From Mycolicibacterium hippocampi (GTDB taxonomy: Bacteria; Actinomycetota; Actinomycetes; Mycobacteriales; Mycobacteriaceae): 64,000 bases of DNA. Below are positions 1 through 8,593 of the stretch, in pieces; the first letter of the stretch is position 1; each line of letters opens with the position of its first letter. The stretch lies in contig NZ_BLLB01000002.1 in the NCBI RefSeq assembly GCF_010723735.1, forward strand, positions 682,001 through 746,000. Direction: 5' to 3'. Below the pieces are notes generated by a model, which was not told the DNA's origin, made no database searches, and saw only the letters and a list, made by a program, of their open reading frames with translations. A program made the translations under genes and the position numbers.

Positions 1-944
1 GCCGGATGGCCGCCCAGCACGCCACCGCAGCCGGATTGAACCCCGTGCTCGCCGGACGCGACGGGCCCCGGCTGGCAGCGTTGGCCGGCGAACTCGGCGT
101 CGAGCATCGCACGTTCGCCCTCGACGACCCTGCAGCAGTGGGTGCGGCGCTGCGCGGGATCTCCGTCGTGCTGAACTGCGCCGGGCCGTTCATGCGGACC
201 GCCCAGCCGCTGATGGCCGCCGCTATCCGCTCCGGCGTCCACTATCTCGATACCGCAGCCGAATTGGACAGCTACCTTCTGGCCGAGACGCTCGATGCGG
301 ACGCTCGGGTCGCCGGCGTGATGCTGCTCCCGGGAAGCGGCGGGAGCGTCGCCATGCTCGGCTGCCTCACCGCCCACGCGGCCGGACGAGTCACCGACCC
401 CCAGCGGGTGCGGGTCGCGCTGCATGTGGCCGGATCCATGTCACGGGGATCGGCGGTCAGCGCCACCGAGAACCTGAGCGCCGAATGCCTGGAACGCGTC
501 GACGGCGTGCTGGTACGCCGAAACCCGGATGAGTCACGGGGTTTCGACTTCGGCTCGGGCTCAGTGACCTGCACGCCGACCACGCTCCCCGACCTCGTCA
601 CCATCTGGCGGGCCACGGCCATCCCCAACATCGAGACCTTCGTTTACGTGTCGGGAGACGCCTTCCCCACCGGCGATCTGTCGGATCTGCCCGAGGGACC
701 GACTCGCGAGCAACGCGAGGCCCACAGGTACCAAGCCTGCGCTGAGGTAACCGGAGTTGATGGATCCACCGTGCGGTCGGTGCTCGACACCGTGAACGGC
801 TACACCTTCACCCCGATGGCGGCGGTCGAGGCGGCGCGGCGGGTACTCGGCGGTGAGTACCGCCCAGGGTTTCACTCTCCCGCAGACCTCTTCGGTGCTG
901 GATTCGCCGAGACCATCGCCGATACGCGGATATGTGATGTCTAG
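1..944 (+). CDS. Saccharopine dehydrogenase-like NAD(P)-binding protein, 5' end outside window
   Basis: The reading frame is open from the first complete codon of the window (base 3) and the first residues, RMAAQHATAAGLNPVLAGR, read as the helix after a Rossmann glycine loop plus the second beta strand. The GxxGxxG loop and true start are therefore upstream of the window. The sequence VLNCAGPF (about residue 60) and the later LDTAAE segment are typical of the saccharopine-dehydrogenase / trans-acting enoyl reductase family, which in mycobacteria includes uncharacterised oxidoreductases. About 313 residues are visible, so only about 10-20 are missing. An internal ATG at 6 would give a protein without a cofactor loop and is not credible as the start. 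Substrate unknown. Confidence 0.75.
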   Translation, partial: RMAAQHATAAGLNPVLAGRDGPRLAALAGELGVEHRTFALDDPAAVGAALRGISVVLNCAGPFMRTAQPLMAAAIRSGVHYLDTAAELDSYLLAETLDADARVAGVMLLPGSGGSVAMLGCLTAHAAGRVTDPQRVRVALHVAGSMSRGSAVSATENLSAECLERVDGVLVRRNPDESRGFDFGSGSVTCTPTTLPDLVTIWRATAIPNIETFVYVSGDAFPTGDLSDLPEGPTREQREAHRYQACAEVTGVDGSTVRSVLDTVNGYTFTPMAAVEAARRVLGGEYRPGFHSPADLFGAGFAETIADTRICDV

Positions 945-1150
945 CGTCACCGCATCCTGCACAGCGAGACGGAACGGTGCAGAACCAGTGCCCACCCACG
1001 CGCCGGCGCTTGCAGACCGGGAGAAGTCGGGGACTGCATTGTCCCGCCGGTGAGCCCCGGCTTCGGGGTGAGCCGTCGGCGTCGCCGAGTGTATCGGCGC
1101 ACTCGGCGTGGCCACAGTGTTCCCAGCCGTCACTTTGTTAACATCGCGCA

Positions 1151-1960
1151 ATGCCGGATCCGCCGTGGACGATCAGTCGGCTGCGATCACACCCCGTTTC
1201 CCGGCGTGACGCCCTGCGCTACGCCGCCGCAGTGTCGGCGTTGGCCGGGTTCGGCGGCGCCGCGGCCGGTGCCACCACGCCGACAGCCGCAGCCGCCGCT
1301 CCCACGCTGATCGACTTCGCGATGCGCCAGATCCCGGCCCAGGACATCCGGGCTGCCGGGCACGCCGGGGTGATCAACTACGTGTCGACCTCGCGGCCCG
1401 GATCGTCGTTCGGTGCGAAGCCGATCACGCTGCCCTACGCCCAGTCGCTGACCGCCGCCGGTTTGGTGATCGTCAGCAACTACCAGTACGGAAAACCCGG
1501 CGGTACAGCACCGTCGGATTTCACCCGCGGGTTCGCCGGAGGAGTCGCCGACGCCAGGACCGCCTGGCGCCTGCACACCGCGGCCGGAGGCGGACGAAGC
1601 GCACCGATCTACTTCAGCGTCGACGACGACATCGACCGCGCCACCTGGAACAGCGTTGCACTGCAATGGTTTCGCGGGATCAACTCGGTGCTCGGCGTGC
1701 AGCGCACCGGGATCTACGCCGGCATCAACCCGTGCCAGTGGGCTACCGCCGACGGTGTCATCGGCAGGTCGGGATCTCCCGGCAAGGTATGGGCATGGCA
1801 GACCCGGTCGTGGTCCAAGGGCCTGATCTACCCCGGTGCAGTTCTCTACCAGCGCATCATCGACACTGCCTCGAATCCGGGACCGATCGTCGGAGGTGTC
1901 CGCGTCGACGTGAACGACGTGCTGGCCCAGGACTGTGGCCAATGGAACTTGCACCCGTGA
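1151..1960 (+). CDS. Tat-exported DUF1906 (glycoside hydrolase-like) protein
   Basis: 269 residues with a twin-arginine signal (SRRDALRY, Arg18-Arg19, then a hydrophobic stretch and an Ala-rich segment to about residue 50). The mature part begins LIDFAMRQIPAQDIRAAG and contains YFSVDDDID near residue 158, an acidic strand end typical of the TIM-barrel DUF1906 family, and a final VDVNDVL motif. The M. tuberculosis protein Rv2525c has the same architecture: Tat-exported, glycoside-hydrolase-like, linked to cell-envelope properties. An envelope-polysaccharide role is inferred from the family. It stands alone, about 200 bp after the previous gene, and begins the run of exported proteins to 3.1 kb. 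Confidence 0.8.
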   Translation: MPDPPWTISRLRSHPVSRRDALRYAAAVSALAGFGGAAAGATTPTAAAAAPTLIDFAMRQIPAQDIRAAGHAGVINYVSTSRPGSSFGAKPITLPYAQSLTAAGLVIVSNYQYGKPGGTAPSDFTRGFAGGVADARTAWRLHTAAGGGRSAPIYFSVDDDIDRATWNSVALQWFRGINSVLGVQRTGIYAGINPCQWATADGVIGRSGSPGKVWAWQTRSWSKGLIYPGAVLYQRIIDTASNPGPIVGGVRVDVNDVLAQDCGQWNLHP

Positions 1961-2022
1961 CGGAGGGCCCAACCGGATCTCATCTCGACAACCGAAAATG
2001 AGTCGGTAGAGTCGAAAACACC

Positions 2023-2502
2023 ATGGTGAAGAATCGCATCTTCCGGCGATTCCATTTGTGTGCGCTCGCGTTCATTGTTCTGCTGACGGGTGCCGCGCTC
2101 GGGTCCGCCAGTGCCGCGGCCGCCGAACTGAGCGACTACCTCTGGAAACAGCGTCCCCTGCTTCTGTTCGCGCCGACGGACAGCGATCCGCGGCTTGTTG
2201 AGACGCTGAGCCGCATCGACGCCAGTCGATGTGCTTTTCTCGACCGCGAGATGGTGGTCGGCATCCTCACTTCAGAGGGCAGTAGCACGCTCGATGGCCA
2301 AGCGATCAGCACCGATGCGTCACAACGCTTGTTCGACCAGTACGCGGTTGCTGAAAACACCTTCAGCGCACTGTTGATCGGAAAAGACGGTGGCCAGAAG
2401 CTGCGCGTGGACGACGTACCGGATCTTCAAGCAGTTTATGCCGTCGTCGACGGTATGCCGATGCGAAGCCGCGAGATGCGTGCCGACCCAAGCGGGTGTT
2501 GA
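2023..2502 (+). CDS. Secreted DUF4174 domain protein
   Basis: 159 residues. A basic start (MVKNRIFRRF) and hydrophobic stretch to about residue 27 followed by SASAAAAE indicate a Sec signal peptide cut near residue 33. The mature part (YLWKQRPLLLFAPTDSDP, then a two-strand core ending in LLIGKDGGQKLR) matches the DUF4174 family, a small thioredoxin-like fold of unknown function usually found in exported proteins. Its TGA overlaps the ATG of the next lipoprotein gene by one base (TGATG at 2500-2504), so the two are probably translationally coupled. Function unknown. Confidence 0.7.
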   Translation: MVKNRIFRRFHLCALAFIVLLTGAALGSASAAAAELSDYLWKQRPLLLFAPTDSDPRLVETLSRIDASRCAFLDREMVVGILTSEGSSTLDGQAISTDASQRLFDQYAVAENTFSALLIGKDGGQKLRVDDVPDLQAVYAVVDGMPMRSREMRADPSGC

Positions 2503-3134
2503 TGTCGGACAAAGGCCGCGGCTTGCGGCGTGGGCAGATCAGCATCATGCTCGCCTGCTTGGCGCTTCTGACAGCGTCGTGCGGAGCTACCGGGCAACCA
2601 GCCAACGCAGACGAGACGAACGCCCCGCAGACGATCGCTCTCGTCGACCTCGACGATGCCGGCCAGGTGGCCGTATGGACGACGGTCAACGACCCCGTCA
2701 TGGGCGGTCTGTCCACCTCGCGGATCACGTTCGACAATGGTGGCCTCCTGTTCTCGGGCAACATCTCGCTGGAGAACAACGGCGGGTTCGCCTCGGCCCG
2801 CAGTCCGCAGAACTCCGATATCGGGCGCAGAGCAACAGGCGCGAGATCGCTGCGCGTCCACGCGACCGGAGACGGTAATACCTACGTGTTGAAGGTGGGC
2901 ATCGAAGGGCAGCCATGGTCCTACATCCAGCGTTTCCCCACCCAAGCCGCCGTCCAGCGGATCTACGAACTGCCCGTTGGGGGCTTCCAACCGGTTGGCA
3001 TGCGTCTGGATCCCGCACCCGACGCCCCGCAGACTCTGGACCCTTCAGGCATCAACCAGCTTTCGGTCTACATTCTCGACGAACAGCAGGGCCCGTTCGA
3101 AATCACTGTCAGCGCGATCGACGCCATATCCTGA
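2502..3134 (+). CDS. CIA30-like (NDUFAF1-type) lipoprotein
   Basis: 210 residues. The start at ATG 2502 is chosen because it overlaps the upstream stop; a GTG at 2496 in frame would add two residues. The signal ends in LLTASCG, a lipobox with Cys27, so the protein is probably lipid-anchored on the outer face of the membrane. The mature domain carries TTVNDPVMGGLSTS and GNISLENNGGFAS, hallmarks of the CIA30/NDUFAF1 family (beta-sandwich, galactose-binding-like fold), which in eukaryotes is a complex I assembly factor and in bacteria is of unknown role. Coupling to the DUF4174 gene suggests a common exported function. Confidence 0.75.
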   Translation: MSDKGRGLRRGQISIMLACLALLTASCGATGQPANADETNAPQTIALVDLDDAGQVAVWTTVNDPVMGGLSTSRITFDNGGLLFSGNISLENNGGFASARSPQNSDIGRRATGARSLRVHATGDGNTYVLKVGIEGQPWSYIQRFPTQAAVQRIYELPVGGFQPVGMRLDPAPDAPQTLDPSGINQLSVYILDEQQGPFEITVSAIDAIS

Positions 3135-3186
3135 GAACACCAGGCGCCGGTCCGATTTCACAACATCAAACCTGGAGGAGGTTCGA

Positions 3187-4131
3187 ATGACCGATATCCG
3201 ATCCGGTGAGGGCTGGCCGGCTCTGCGCGTCGACGAATGGGAGCCAGCGCGCAGATCGTTGCACATGTGGAGCCAGATCGTGGGCAAGGTGCGGCTGGCC
3301 CACGCGCCGCTTATCAACCACTGGTGGCAGGTTCCGCTCTACGTGTCACCGCGAGGGTTGACGACGTCGGCCATCCCCTTCGGCACCGACTCGTTCGACA
3401 TGGAGTTCGACTTCGTGGACCACGCACTGGCAGTGCGGGTGAGTGACGGCGGCGCCGCCACCATTGATCTGCGGGACATCTCCGTGGCCGGGTTTTACCA
3501 AGCAGTTCTGGACACGCTCGGCAGTCTGGGCATCGAGGCGAACATCTCCGACGGACCCAATGAAGTAGACCCTGCTATCCCGTTCGCTGAAGACACGCAC
3601 ACCGGCTACGACCCCGCGGCAGCCAACGCATTCTGGCGCCAGCTGGTGCAAGCCGACCGGGTGATCGGCCGGTTCCGTGCCGGGTTCATCGGCAAGGTCA
3701 GCCCTGTGCATTTCTTTTGGGGTTCTTTCGACTTGGCGTGCACCAGATTCTCCGGTGGCCTCGCACCCACGCACCCCGGTGGTGCACCGAACTGTGGCGA
3801 CTGGGTGATGGAGGAGGGGTACTCCCATGAGCTGAGCAGTTGCGGATTCTGGCCCGGCGGTGGGGCCGAAGGGGCGTTCTACTCCTACGCCTATCCGGAG
3901 CCGGCCGGTTTCGCCGACGCCGCAGACCCGCCCGCCGGCGCCTTCTACGACCCCAACTTGCGGCAGTATCTGTTGCCCTATGAGGTTGCCCGCCAAGCGA
4001 ACGACCCGGATGGGGCGGTGATGGACTTCCTGGAGTTCACCTACGGCGCAGCCGCCGATTTGCTGGGATGGGACCGGCGCGATCTCGAGGCCGACCCCAA
4101 CCGCTGGACGCACAAGACTCGTTCCATGTGA
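3187..4131 (+). CDS. DUF5996 family protein
   Basis: 314 residues starting at ATG 3187, preceded by a very strong ribosome-binding site (GGAGGAGG at 3174-3181, 5-base spacer). The frame is open further upstream but the RBS fixes the start. The protein has no signal or membrane segment. WPALRVDEWEPARRSLHMW near the N-terminus, the NHWWQVPLYVSPRGL segment and HFFWGSFDLACTRFSG in the middle are characteristic of the DUF5996 family, whose function is not known. Gap of 52 bp to the lipoprotein gene upstream, so it may be co-transcribed but is translated from its own site. Confidence 0.8.
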   Translation: MTDIRSGEGWPALRVDEWEPARRSLHMWSQIVGKVRLAHAPLINHWWQVPLYVSPRGLTTSAIPFGTDSFDMEFDFVDHALAVRVSDGGAATIDLRDISVAGFYQAVLDTLGSLGIEANISDGPNEVDPAIPFAEDTHTGYDPAAANAFWRQLVQADRVIGRFRAGFIGKVSPVHFFWGSFDLACTRFSGGLAPTHPGGAPNCGDWVMEEGYSHELSSCGFWPGGGAEGAFYSYAYPEPAGFADAADPPAGAFYDPNLRQYLLPYEVARQANDPDGAVMDFLEFTYGAAADLLGWDRRDLEADPNRWTHKTRSM

Positions 4132-4231
4132 CGCCCCGCGGCAGCCAACCAGATTCACGCTCGTCTGACACGTTCGTGTACTGACCCAGAACACGTGGCC
4201 ACGACCCCGCTAGGGCGGCTAGCCTGCACGG

Positions 4232-4935
4232 ATGCCATCGACGCCTCTGCCAGTCGTGCTGGCCACGCTCGCCCTGCGACGCAAACTCATGAAGCTCGCA
4301 GACATGATGGTGCCGCCCCAGATCGCGATGCTCGATGTCGGCGAGGGCGTCGGCGGCGTCCAGATCGCCGCGACCATCGCCGAACTCGGAATTGCCGATG
4401 TGCTCGCCGACGGGCCGATGACCGCGCCGCAGATCGCCGCTCGGATCGACTGCGACGAAGACGCCACTCATCGCCTGCTACGCGGCGCCGTCGGTTGCGG
4501 TCTCTGCGCGATGGACCGCCGAACGGGGGCGGTGAAGCTGACGCGCACCGGAGCAGTGTTGCGCAGCGATCATCCCGCTTCGCTGCGGGCCTGGATGCGC
4601 TACAAGGGGATGCGGTCGACCGTCGACGCCTGGGTTGGCCTCGCTGAGAGTGTGCGCAGCGGCCGAAGCGCGTTCGAGGCCGTGCACGGGACGTCGGTCT
4701 GGGAGTGGCACACCGCGCACCCGGACGAGTAGCGGGTCTTTGCGTCGACGATGCGCCAGGCCACCGAGATCAGTTTTCACCACTTCTCGACCTCCATACG
4801 TTGACCCAACGCGACGGCGGACGTCTGCGCTCGTTGGCCGAACTGTCGGCACTGCTCACCGATGCCGGCCTGAGACCCACAGGCCGCAGGTTCTCCGTCG
4901 TGCCGCACGACCTCATCGAAGCCGAGAAGATCTGA
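4232..4935 (+). pseudogene. O-methyltransferase, broken by nonsense codon and loss of the SAM domain
   Basis: Residues 1-166 form the N-terminal dimerisation/winged-helix part of a class I O-methyltransferase (ALRRKLMKLADMMVPPQIAML to SVWEWHTAHPDE). The frame then hits TAG at 4730; past it the same frame still codes RVFASTMRQATE, which continues the family pattern, so the stop looks like a point nonsense change. After about 4775 homology jumps into another frame: LDLHTLTQRDGGRLRSLAE to DLIEAEKI (ending 4935) is the family C-terminus. The intervening SAM-binding Rossmann domain (about 130-150 residues) is absent. No active methyltransferase can be made. Confidence 0.75.
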
Positions 4936-4998
4936 CAACGCTGGCCTTGCGTTACGTGAATAACGGCAGCAGGCCGACACTGCTGAGTCTCGTGGAGG

Positions 4999-5427
4999 CT
5001 ACGCGCTCAGCGGGTTGATCCAACGGAGCCCGGGGAACCGCACGAAATCTGTATCAGCAGAGGCCAGTTCGACTCCGTATTCGACCGCGAGGGCCGCCAG
5101 TTGCGCATCGGGCACGAGATTGCCCGTAGTCTCCACTTGTCCGCACAGCCTCTCGTAGACCCGCGCTGTGGTCTCGGTCGCGGGCGGAATCCACACCACC
5201 GGGACTGCGAGCCACTCCGCTACGTATCTCCAGGCGTCGGTGCCGGACAACGGATTCTCGGCGACTCTTGGATGGGTGGCAATTCGGAGGAACGCACCGA
5301 TCGTCTGCCAGGGCAAGCCGATTCGGCTGTCGCCGTTGAGCACTCCTTCCAGCCAGGATGCGGCGGTTGCGTTGTGGGCGCTGGTCTCGTCCACTGCATA
5401 CAGCAGCAGGTTTGCGTCGACGATCAT
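4999..5427 (-). CDS. vapC: VapC-type PIN-domain ribonuclease toxin
   Basis: 142 residues from ATG 5427. It shows the PIN core: MIVDANLLLYAVDE at the start (Asp4 of the metal site) and LVPDAQLAALAVEYGVEL followed by ASADTDFVRFPGL near the C-terminus, giving the remaining acidic residues. VapC proteins cleave RNA (tRNA or rRNA) and are held inactive by the cognate VapB. The start codon overlaps the antitoxin stop (ATGA at 5424-5427), the standard VapBC coupling. The in-frame open stretch upstream of 5427 is the antitoxin gene in another frame, so it is not part of this protein. Confidence 0.9.
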   Translation of the reverse strand: MIVDANLLLYAVDETSAHNATAASWLEGVLNGDSRIGLPWQTIGAFLRIATHPRVAENPLSGTDAWRYVAEWLAVPVVWIPPATETTARVYERLCGQVETTGNLVPDAQLAALAVEYGVELASADTDFVRFPGLRWINPLSA

Positions 5428-5645
5428 TCGTCGAGTAGATCGAGGACTTCGGCGATGTTCGTGACGTCTACCTTCAGACCGATGCGCGCGGTCCGATGCT
5501 TGTACATGACCGTCTTGGATGACGGCTCTCCTGTCATCCCTCTCCGTGCCAGGAGATTCAGTGCCTCGCTGAGGCCCATCCCGGTGCGACGGAGACGCGC
5601 GATCTCGCTGGCGACGTCGCTGTCGATCACCACCGTCGTCCGCAT
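5424..5645 (-). CDS. vapB: VapB-type ribbon-helix-helix antitoxin
   Basis: 73 residues. MRTTVVIDSDVASEIARL is a ribbon-helix-helix DNA-binding strand-helix, followed by a helix with MGLSEALNLLAR; the C-terminal half (HRTARIGLKVDVTNIAEVLDLLDE) is the toxin-neutralising tail. It lies directly upstream of vapC and its stop overlaps the toxin start by four bases. VapB-VapC complexes normally repress their own promoter, which here would be just above 5645. The pair sits between two decayed genes on the opposite strand. Confidence 0.9.
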   Translation of the reverse strand: MRTTVVIDSDVASEIARLRRTGMGLSEALNLLARRGMTGEPSSKTVMYKHRTARIGLKVDVTNIAEVLDLLDE

Positions 5646-5829
5646 GTACCCCAGAGTATCGGAAATGCATCATGATGCGTGCTTGCCGGCATCACCGTGC
5701 CTGCCTGAGCAGCGGTCAGCTCCGGAGAAAGACCGTCTGTGGCTCAGATCATGCCCGTGGCCCTTGAGTAGGACGCGGCGTCATGGATTGGACTAGCAGT
5801 GGTCGTACCCCCACAGTGAAGGACCCGTC

Positions 5830-6447
5830 ATGTCTGCCCCGTCGAAGGTTGTTCCCGTCGAAGCTCTGTTCGGGCTACCCACCCGTAGTCGGGCCGTGCT
5901 GTCCCCGGACGGCACGAGGGTTGCCTATCTCGCGCCGTGGCACGACCGGCTCAACGTCTTCGTCCGTGCGGTGGATTCGGACTGGGCCACCCCCGACGAC
6001 GGAACCACTGCGGACGCCCCGGACCGATTCGCCGCTGCGGCCAGCTACACCGGAATGTCCGACCTCGGCGACCTGGTCGAGTCTGTGGTCCCGTTCGCCC
6101 GTCGCGCAGTCGTCAACAGCTACCTGCGCTACATCGGGGACCCGGACGACCCTCGCCAGGCCGCCGACATGCTCGCACGCTCCCCCATAACCCGGGTCCA
6201 GGACATCACCGCACCGATGCTGCTGATCCACGGCGCCAACGATGTTCGCGTCGACCGCCGCCACTCCGACCGCATCGTCGACGCACTCCGCGCGCGCGGC
6301 GCAGAGGTCGAGTACCTGCTCAACCAGGCGGAGGGCCATTGGTTCATCAACCCGGACAGCAACATCGAGTTGTACCGCACCTTGGAGCGGTTCCTCGCCA
6401 AGCACCTCGGCGCACGATCCTCCGAAACCCGGCTGGTGTCGGCATGA
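5830..6447 (+). pseudogene. S9 prolyl-oligopeptidase with central in-frame deletion
   Basis: 205 residues, about one third of the usual ~620. The first 45 residues (PVEALFGLPTRSRAVLSPDGTR, then FVRAVDSDW) are the start of the S9 beta-propeller. After a short linker near residue 60 the sequence is the C-terminal half of the hydrolase domain (DPDDPRQAADMLARSPI, LLIHGANDVRV with the catalytic Asp, EGHWF with the catalytic His). The rest of the propeller and the GxSxGG nucleophile are missing, so it cannot work as a peptidase. The remaining frame is intact and overlaps the next start (ATGA at 6444-6447), so it may still be translated and drive coupling. It could be annotated as a short alpha/beta hydrolase. 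Confidence 0.75.
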
Positions 6448-7070
6448 CCATCGGCGGGTGGCGTCCCTTCCGCATCATCGGCGAGAACGCCAAGGTGTAT
6501 CTGGTGGCGAATGCAGCCGCCTACGGTGTGTTCCTGTTCGGCTTCGTCCTCGGCTTGATTTTTCCGCAGCTCAGCGAGGCGCAGGAGACGCGCTTACAGG
6601 ACGACGGCACAGCAGATCTCGTCCAGTCGCTGTTCGCCCATCCCTGGCTGTTCGCCCTGACGATTCTCGCGGTCAACACACTCAAGATGGGCGTGCTGAC
6701 CATCGTTGCGCCGTCGATGATCGTGCCGTTTGCCGGCATCGCGCTGTTCGCCTACTGGGCGTTGACGACGGGGATGACGCTCGTGCCTTCCAGCGACATC
6801 GGTTGGGTGGCGCTGATCCCTCACTCGCTCACGCTGATCGTCGAGTTCCAGGCTTACCTGCTGCTACTTCTGGGGGTCTATCTGCTCGGCAAGTACTGGG
6901 TTCGTCCCCAGACCGTCGGAGCCGAAAACCGCCGGCAGGCTTACCTTCAGGGGCTGCGGGACCTCGGTTGGCTGGCGCTGCCGGCCCTGGCCCTGTTCGT
7001 CGTCGGCGCGGTCTACGAAGCGTTCTCGCTGCGCTACTTCGTGCATCCGCTGGCTGAATGGCTGTTGTAG
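6444..7070 (+). CDS. SpoIIM-like integral membrane protein
   Basis: 208 residues from ATG 6444, overlapping the stop of the peptidase remnant. Hydrophobic segments at about 18-40, 68-110 (two passes), 120-148 and 174-193 predict five membrane spans. IPHSLTLIVEF (about 125-135) resembles the proline-histidine...glutamate signature in a membrane helix of the stage II sporulation protein M family. Mycobacteria do not form B. subtilis-type spores, and SpoIIM homologues outside sporulating firmicutes have no settled role; some accompany RDD or MoxR/DUF58 genes, which are not seen here. Family assignment is moderate. Confidence 0.6.
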   Translation: MTIGGWRPFRIIGENAKVYLVANAAAYGVFLFGFVLGLIFPQLSEAQETRLQDDGTADLVQSLFAHPWLFALTILAVNTLKMGVLTIVAPSMIVPFAGIALFAYWALTTGMTLVPSSDIGWVALIPHSLTLIVEFQAYLLLLLGVYLLGKYWVRPQTVGAENRRQAYLQGLRDLGWLALPALALFVVGAVYEAFSLRYFVHPLAEWLL

Positions 7071-7101
7071 CGCCGCACGTGAAGATTCGATCTGCGACCC
7101 G

Positions 7102-7878
7102 TCAGATGCCGGGAAGCTCGCCGCCGTCGACGGTCAGGCTGGTTCCAGTAACCCACTGCGCCCGGTCCGACGCGAGGTAGGCGACAGCCTCGGCGATGTC
7201 TCGCGGGTCTCCGGGGCGACCCAGTGGGATGCCCGCCGTGGTATCGGCGAGCGAGACGCCCATCGCATCGGCCAGGTTCTGGCGGATCGCGTCAGCGCCC
7301 GGGGTCAGCACGTTTCCGGGCACAATCGTGGTCACGCGGATCCCGGCCGGCGCGAGTTCGGCGGCGAGCGCTTTGCCGTATGCGTTCAGTGCGGCCTTGG
7401 CGGCACTGTAGTGGGCCAACGGCGGCGCGGGCGTAAGCGCCGCTGCCGATGAGATGTTGACGATCACGCTGCCCGCGCCTGCCTCGCGAAGCGCCGGCAG
7501 CACCGCGTTGTTGACCCTGACAGCGGACAGATAGTTGAGGTCCAATGCGTCGAGCCATTCCTCGTCGGGGATGGAAGAGATGCCATTGGGGTGGGCGCGT
7601 GCCGCCGCCGCGTTGTTGACCACGATGTCGGCGCCGCCCAGTTCGTCGAGCGCGGCCGCGGCGAACGCCTGCGCCCCGTCGAGGGTGCTGATGTCGCCTT
7701 GGATGAAGGTGGCGGCCTTCGGCGTCTCGTCGGTGGCATTGCGCGCCGTGGTGACTACGCTCGCCCCGCCGTCGAGGAGCCGCTGCACGATGGCTGCGCC
7801 GATACCACGCGAACCTCCCGTCACGATCGCGCGCTTACCGGCGAACTCAGAAGGGTCGAAAGCTGGGGTTTTGAACAT
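7102..7878 (-). CDS. SDR family oxidoreductase
   Basis: 258 residues from ATG 7878. Classical short-chain dehydrogenase: cofactor loop TGGSRGIG near residue 20, NNAAAA, catalytic Ser in NISSAAAL, YSAAK (Tyr and Lys), and C-terminal VTGTSLTVDGG. It reads away from the TetR gene at 7956 with 77 bp between them; the gap contains an inverted repeat (7899-7913), so the TetR probably controls both. The substrate cannot be read from sequence. The frame stays open upstream to 8004, but that would overlap the TetR gene and operator. Confidence 0.85.
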   Translation of the reverse strand: MFKTPAFDPSEFAGKRAIVTGGSRGIGAAIVQRLLDGGASVVTTARNATDETPKAATFIQGDISTLDGAQAFAAAALDELGGADIVVNNAAAARAHPNGISSIPDEEWLDALDLNYLSAVRVNNAVLPALREAGAGSVIVNISSAAALTPAPPLAHYSAAKAALNAYGKALAAELAPAGIRVTTIVPGNVLTPGADAIRQNLADAMGVSLADTTAGIPLGRPGDPRDIAEAVAYLASDRAQWVTGTSLTVDGGELPGI

Positions 7879-7898
7879 GCCGCCCACTATACGGATTT

Positions 7899-7913
7899 TG
7901 GACCGAACGTCCA
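7899..7913. promoter_or_regulatory. Candidate TetR operator between SDR and tetR
   Basis: TGGAC-CGAAC-GTCCA: perfect 5-bp arms around a 5-base centre, in the 77-bp divergent gap, 21 bases from the SDR start and 43 from the tetR start. Position and dyad symmetry fit an operator; binding is inferred. Confidence 0.5.
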
Positions 7914-7955
7914 GAACTGTCAGATCGGTCGTCGAAAACGACGTAACCTGGGGGA

Positions 7956-8546
7956 ATGGGCCGACCACGGAAATTCGACGAGCGTGAGGTGCTAGCCGCT
8001 GCACGTCTGCTGTTCAACGAAACCGGCTACCACGGCACCTCGGTGGAAGATCTCTCCCGCGTCACAGGGCTCAGCAAGGGCAGCCTCTACGGCGCGTTCG
8101 GCGACAAAGACGCACTGTTCCAGCGAGTGTTCGAAGAGTACTGCGCAAACTCCGAGGAGGCTGCCGCTGCGCTGCTCGACGGTCCGGAGGACCAGGCGCT
8201 GGACCGCATTCGCAACTGGCTGACGGTGCCGGAGGACTGCACCGACCGGCGTGGCTGCCTGTTGGCCAAGGCCACAGCCGAACTGGCGTGGGAGAACGAA
8301 GCTATCGCGGCCCGGTCGCTCGCGGCGTACGAGACGCTACTGGACAGCTGCCGCCGACTCGTCGAGCAGGCACAGCGCGCTGGGCACCTCGATCCGGAAG
8401 CCGACGCCGCGGTGCTCGGCGGGCAGATCCTGACGACGCAGCGCGGACTCGAGGCGCTCGCCAAGGCGGGCGTCGACGCGGAGACGAGGAATCGCATCGC
8501 CAACTCCATGATCGACAGCATCGCGCCGGCTTCAAGGCGCGTGTAA
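7956..8546 (+). CDS. TetR/AcrR family transcriptional regulator
   Basis: 196 residues. N-terminal TetR helix-turn-helix: MGRPRKFDEREVLAAARLLF, GYHGTSVEDLSRVTGLSKGSLYGAFGDK, recognisable to about residue 60. The ligand domain includes a CLLAKATAEL segment and the QTQRGLEALAKAGVD-like helix (here TTQRGLEALAKAGVD) seen in the TetR subgroup with C-terminal PF16925-type domains. Divergent from the SDR gene, so the likely target is the SDR promoter and its own. Ligand unknown. Confidence 0.88.
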   Translation: MGRPRKFDEREVLAAARLLFNETGYHGTSVEDLSRVTGLSKGSLYGAFGDKDALFQRVFEEYCANSEEAAAALLDGPEDQALDRIRNWLTVPEDCTDRRGCLLAKATAELAWENEAIAARSLAAYETLLDSCRRLVEQAQRAGHLDPEADAAVLGGQILTTQRGLEALAKAGVDAETRNRIANSMIDSIAPASRRV

Positions 8547-8593
8547 GCGCGGCGCGGGGGCGTTCAGCTGACGACGTGGGTGCACGTGACCGC

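Noticed and set aside
1055..1068. CCCCG-GCTT-CGGGG hairpin after the first gene
   Set aside because: Five-base stem without a U tract, about 110 bases from the stop; too weak to call a terminator.
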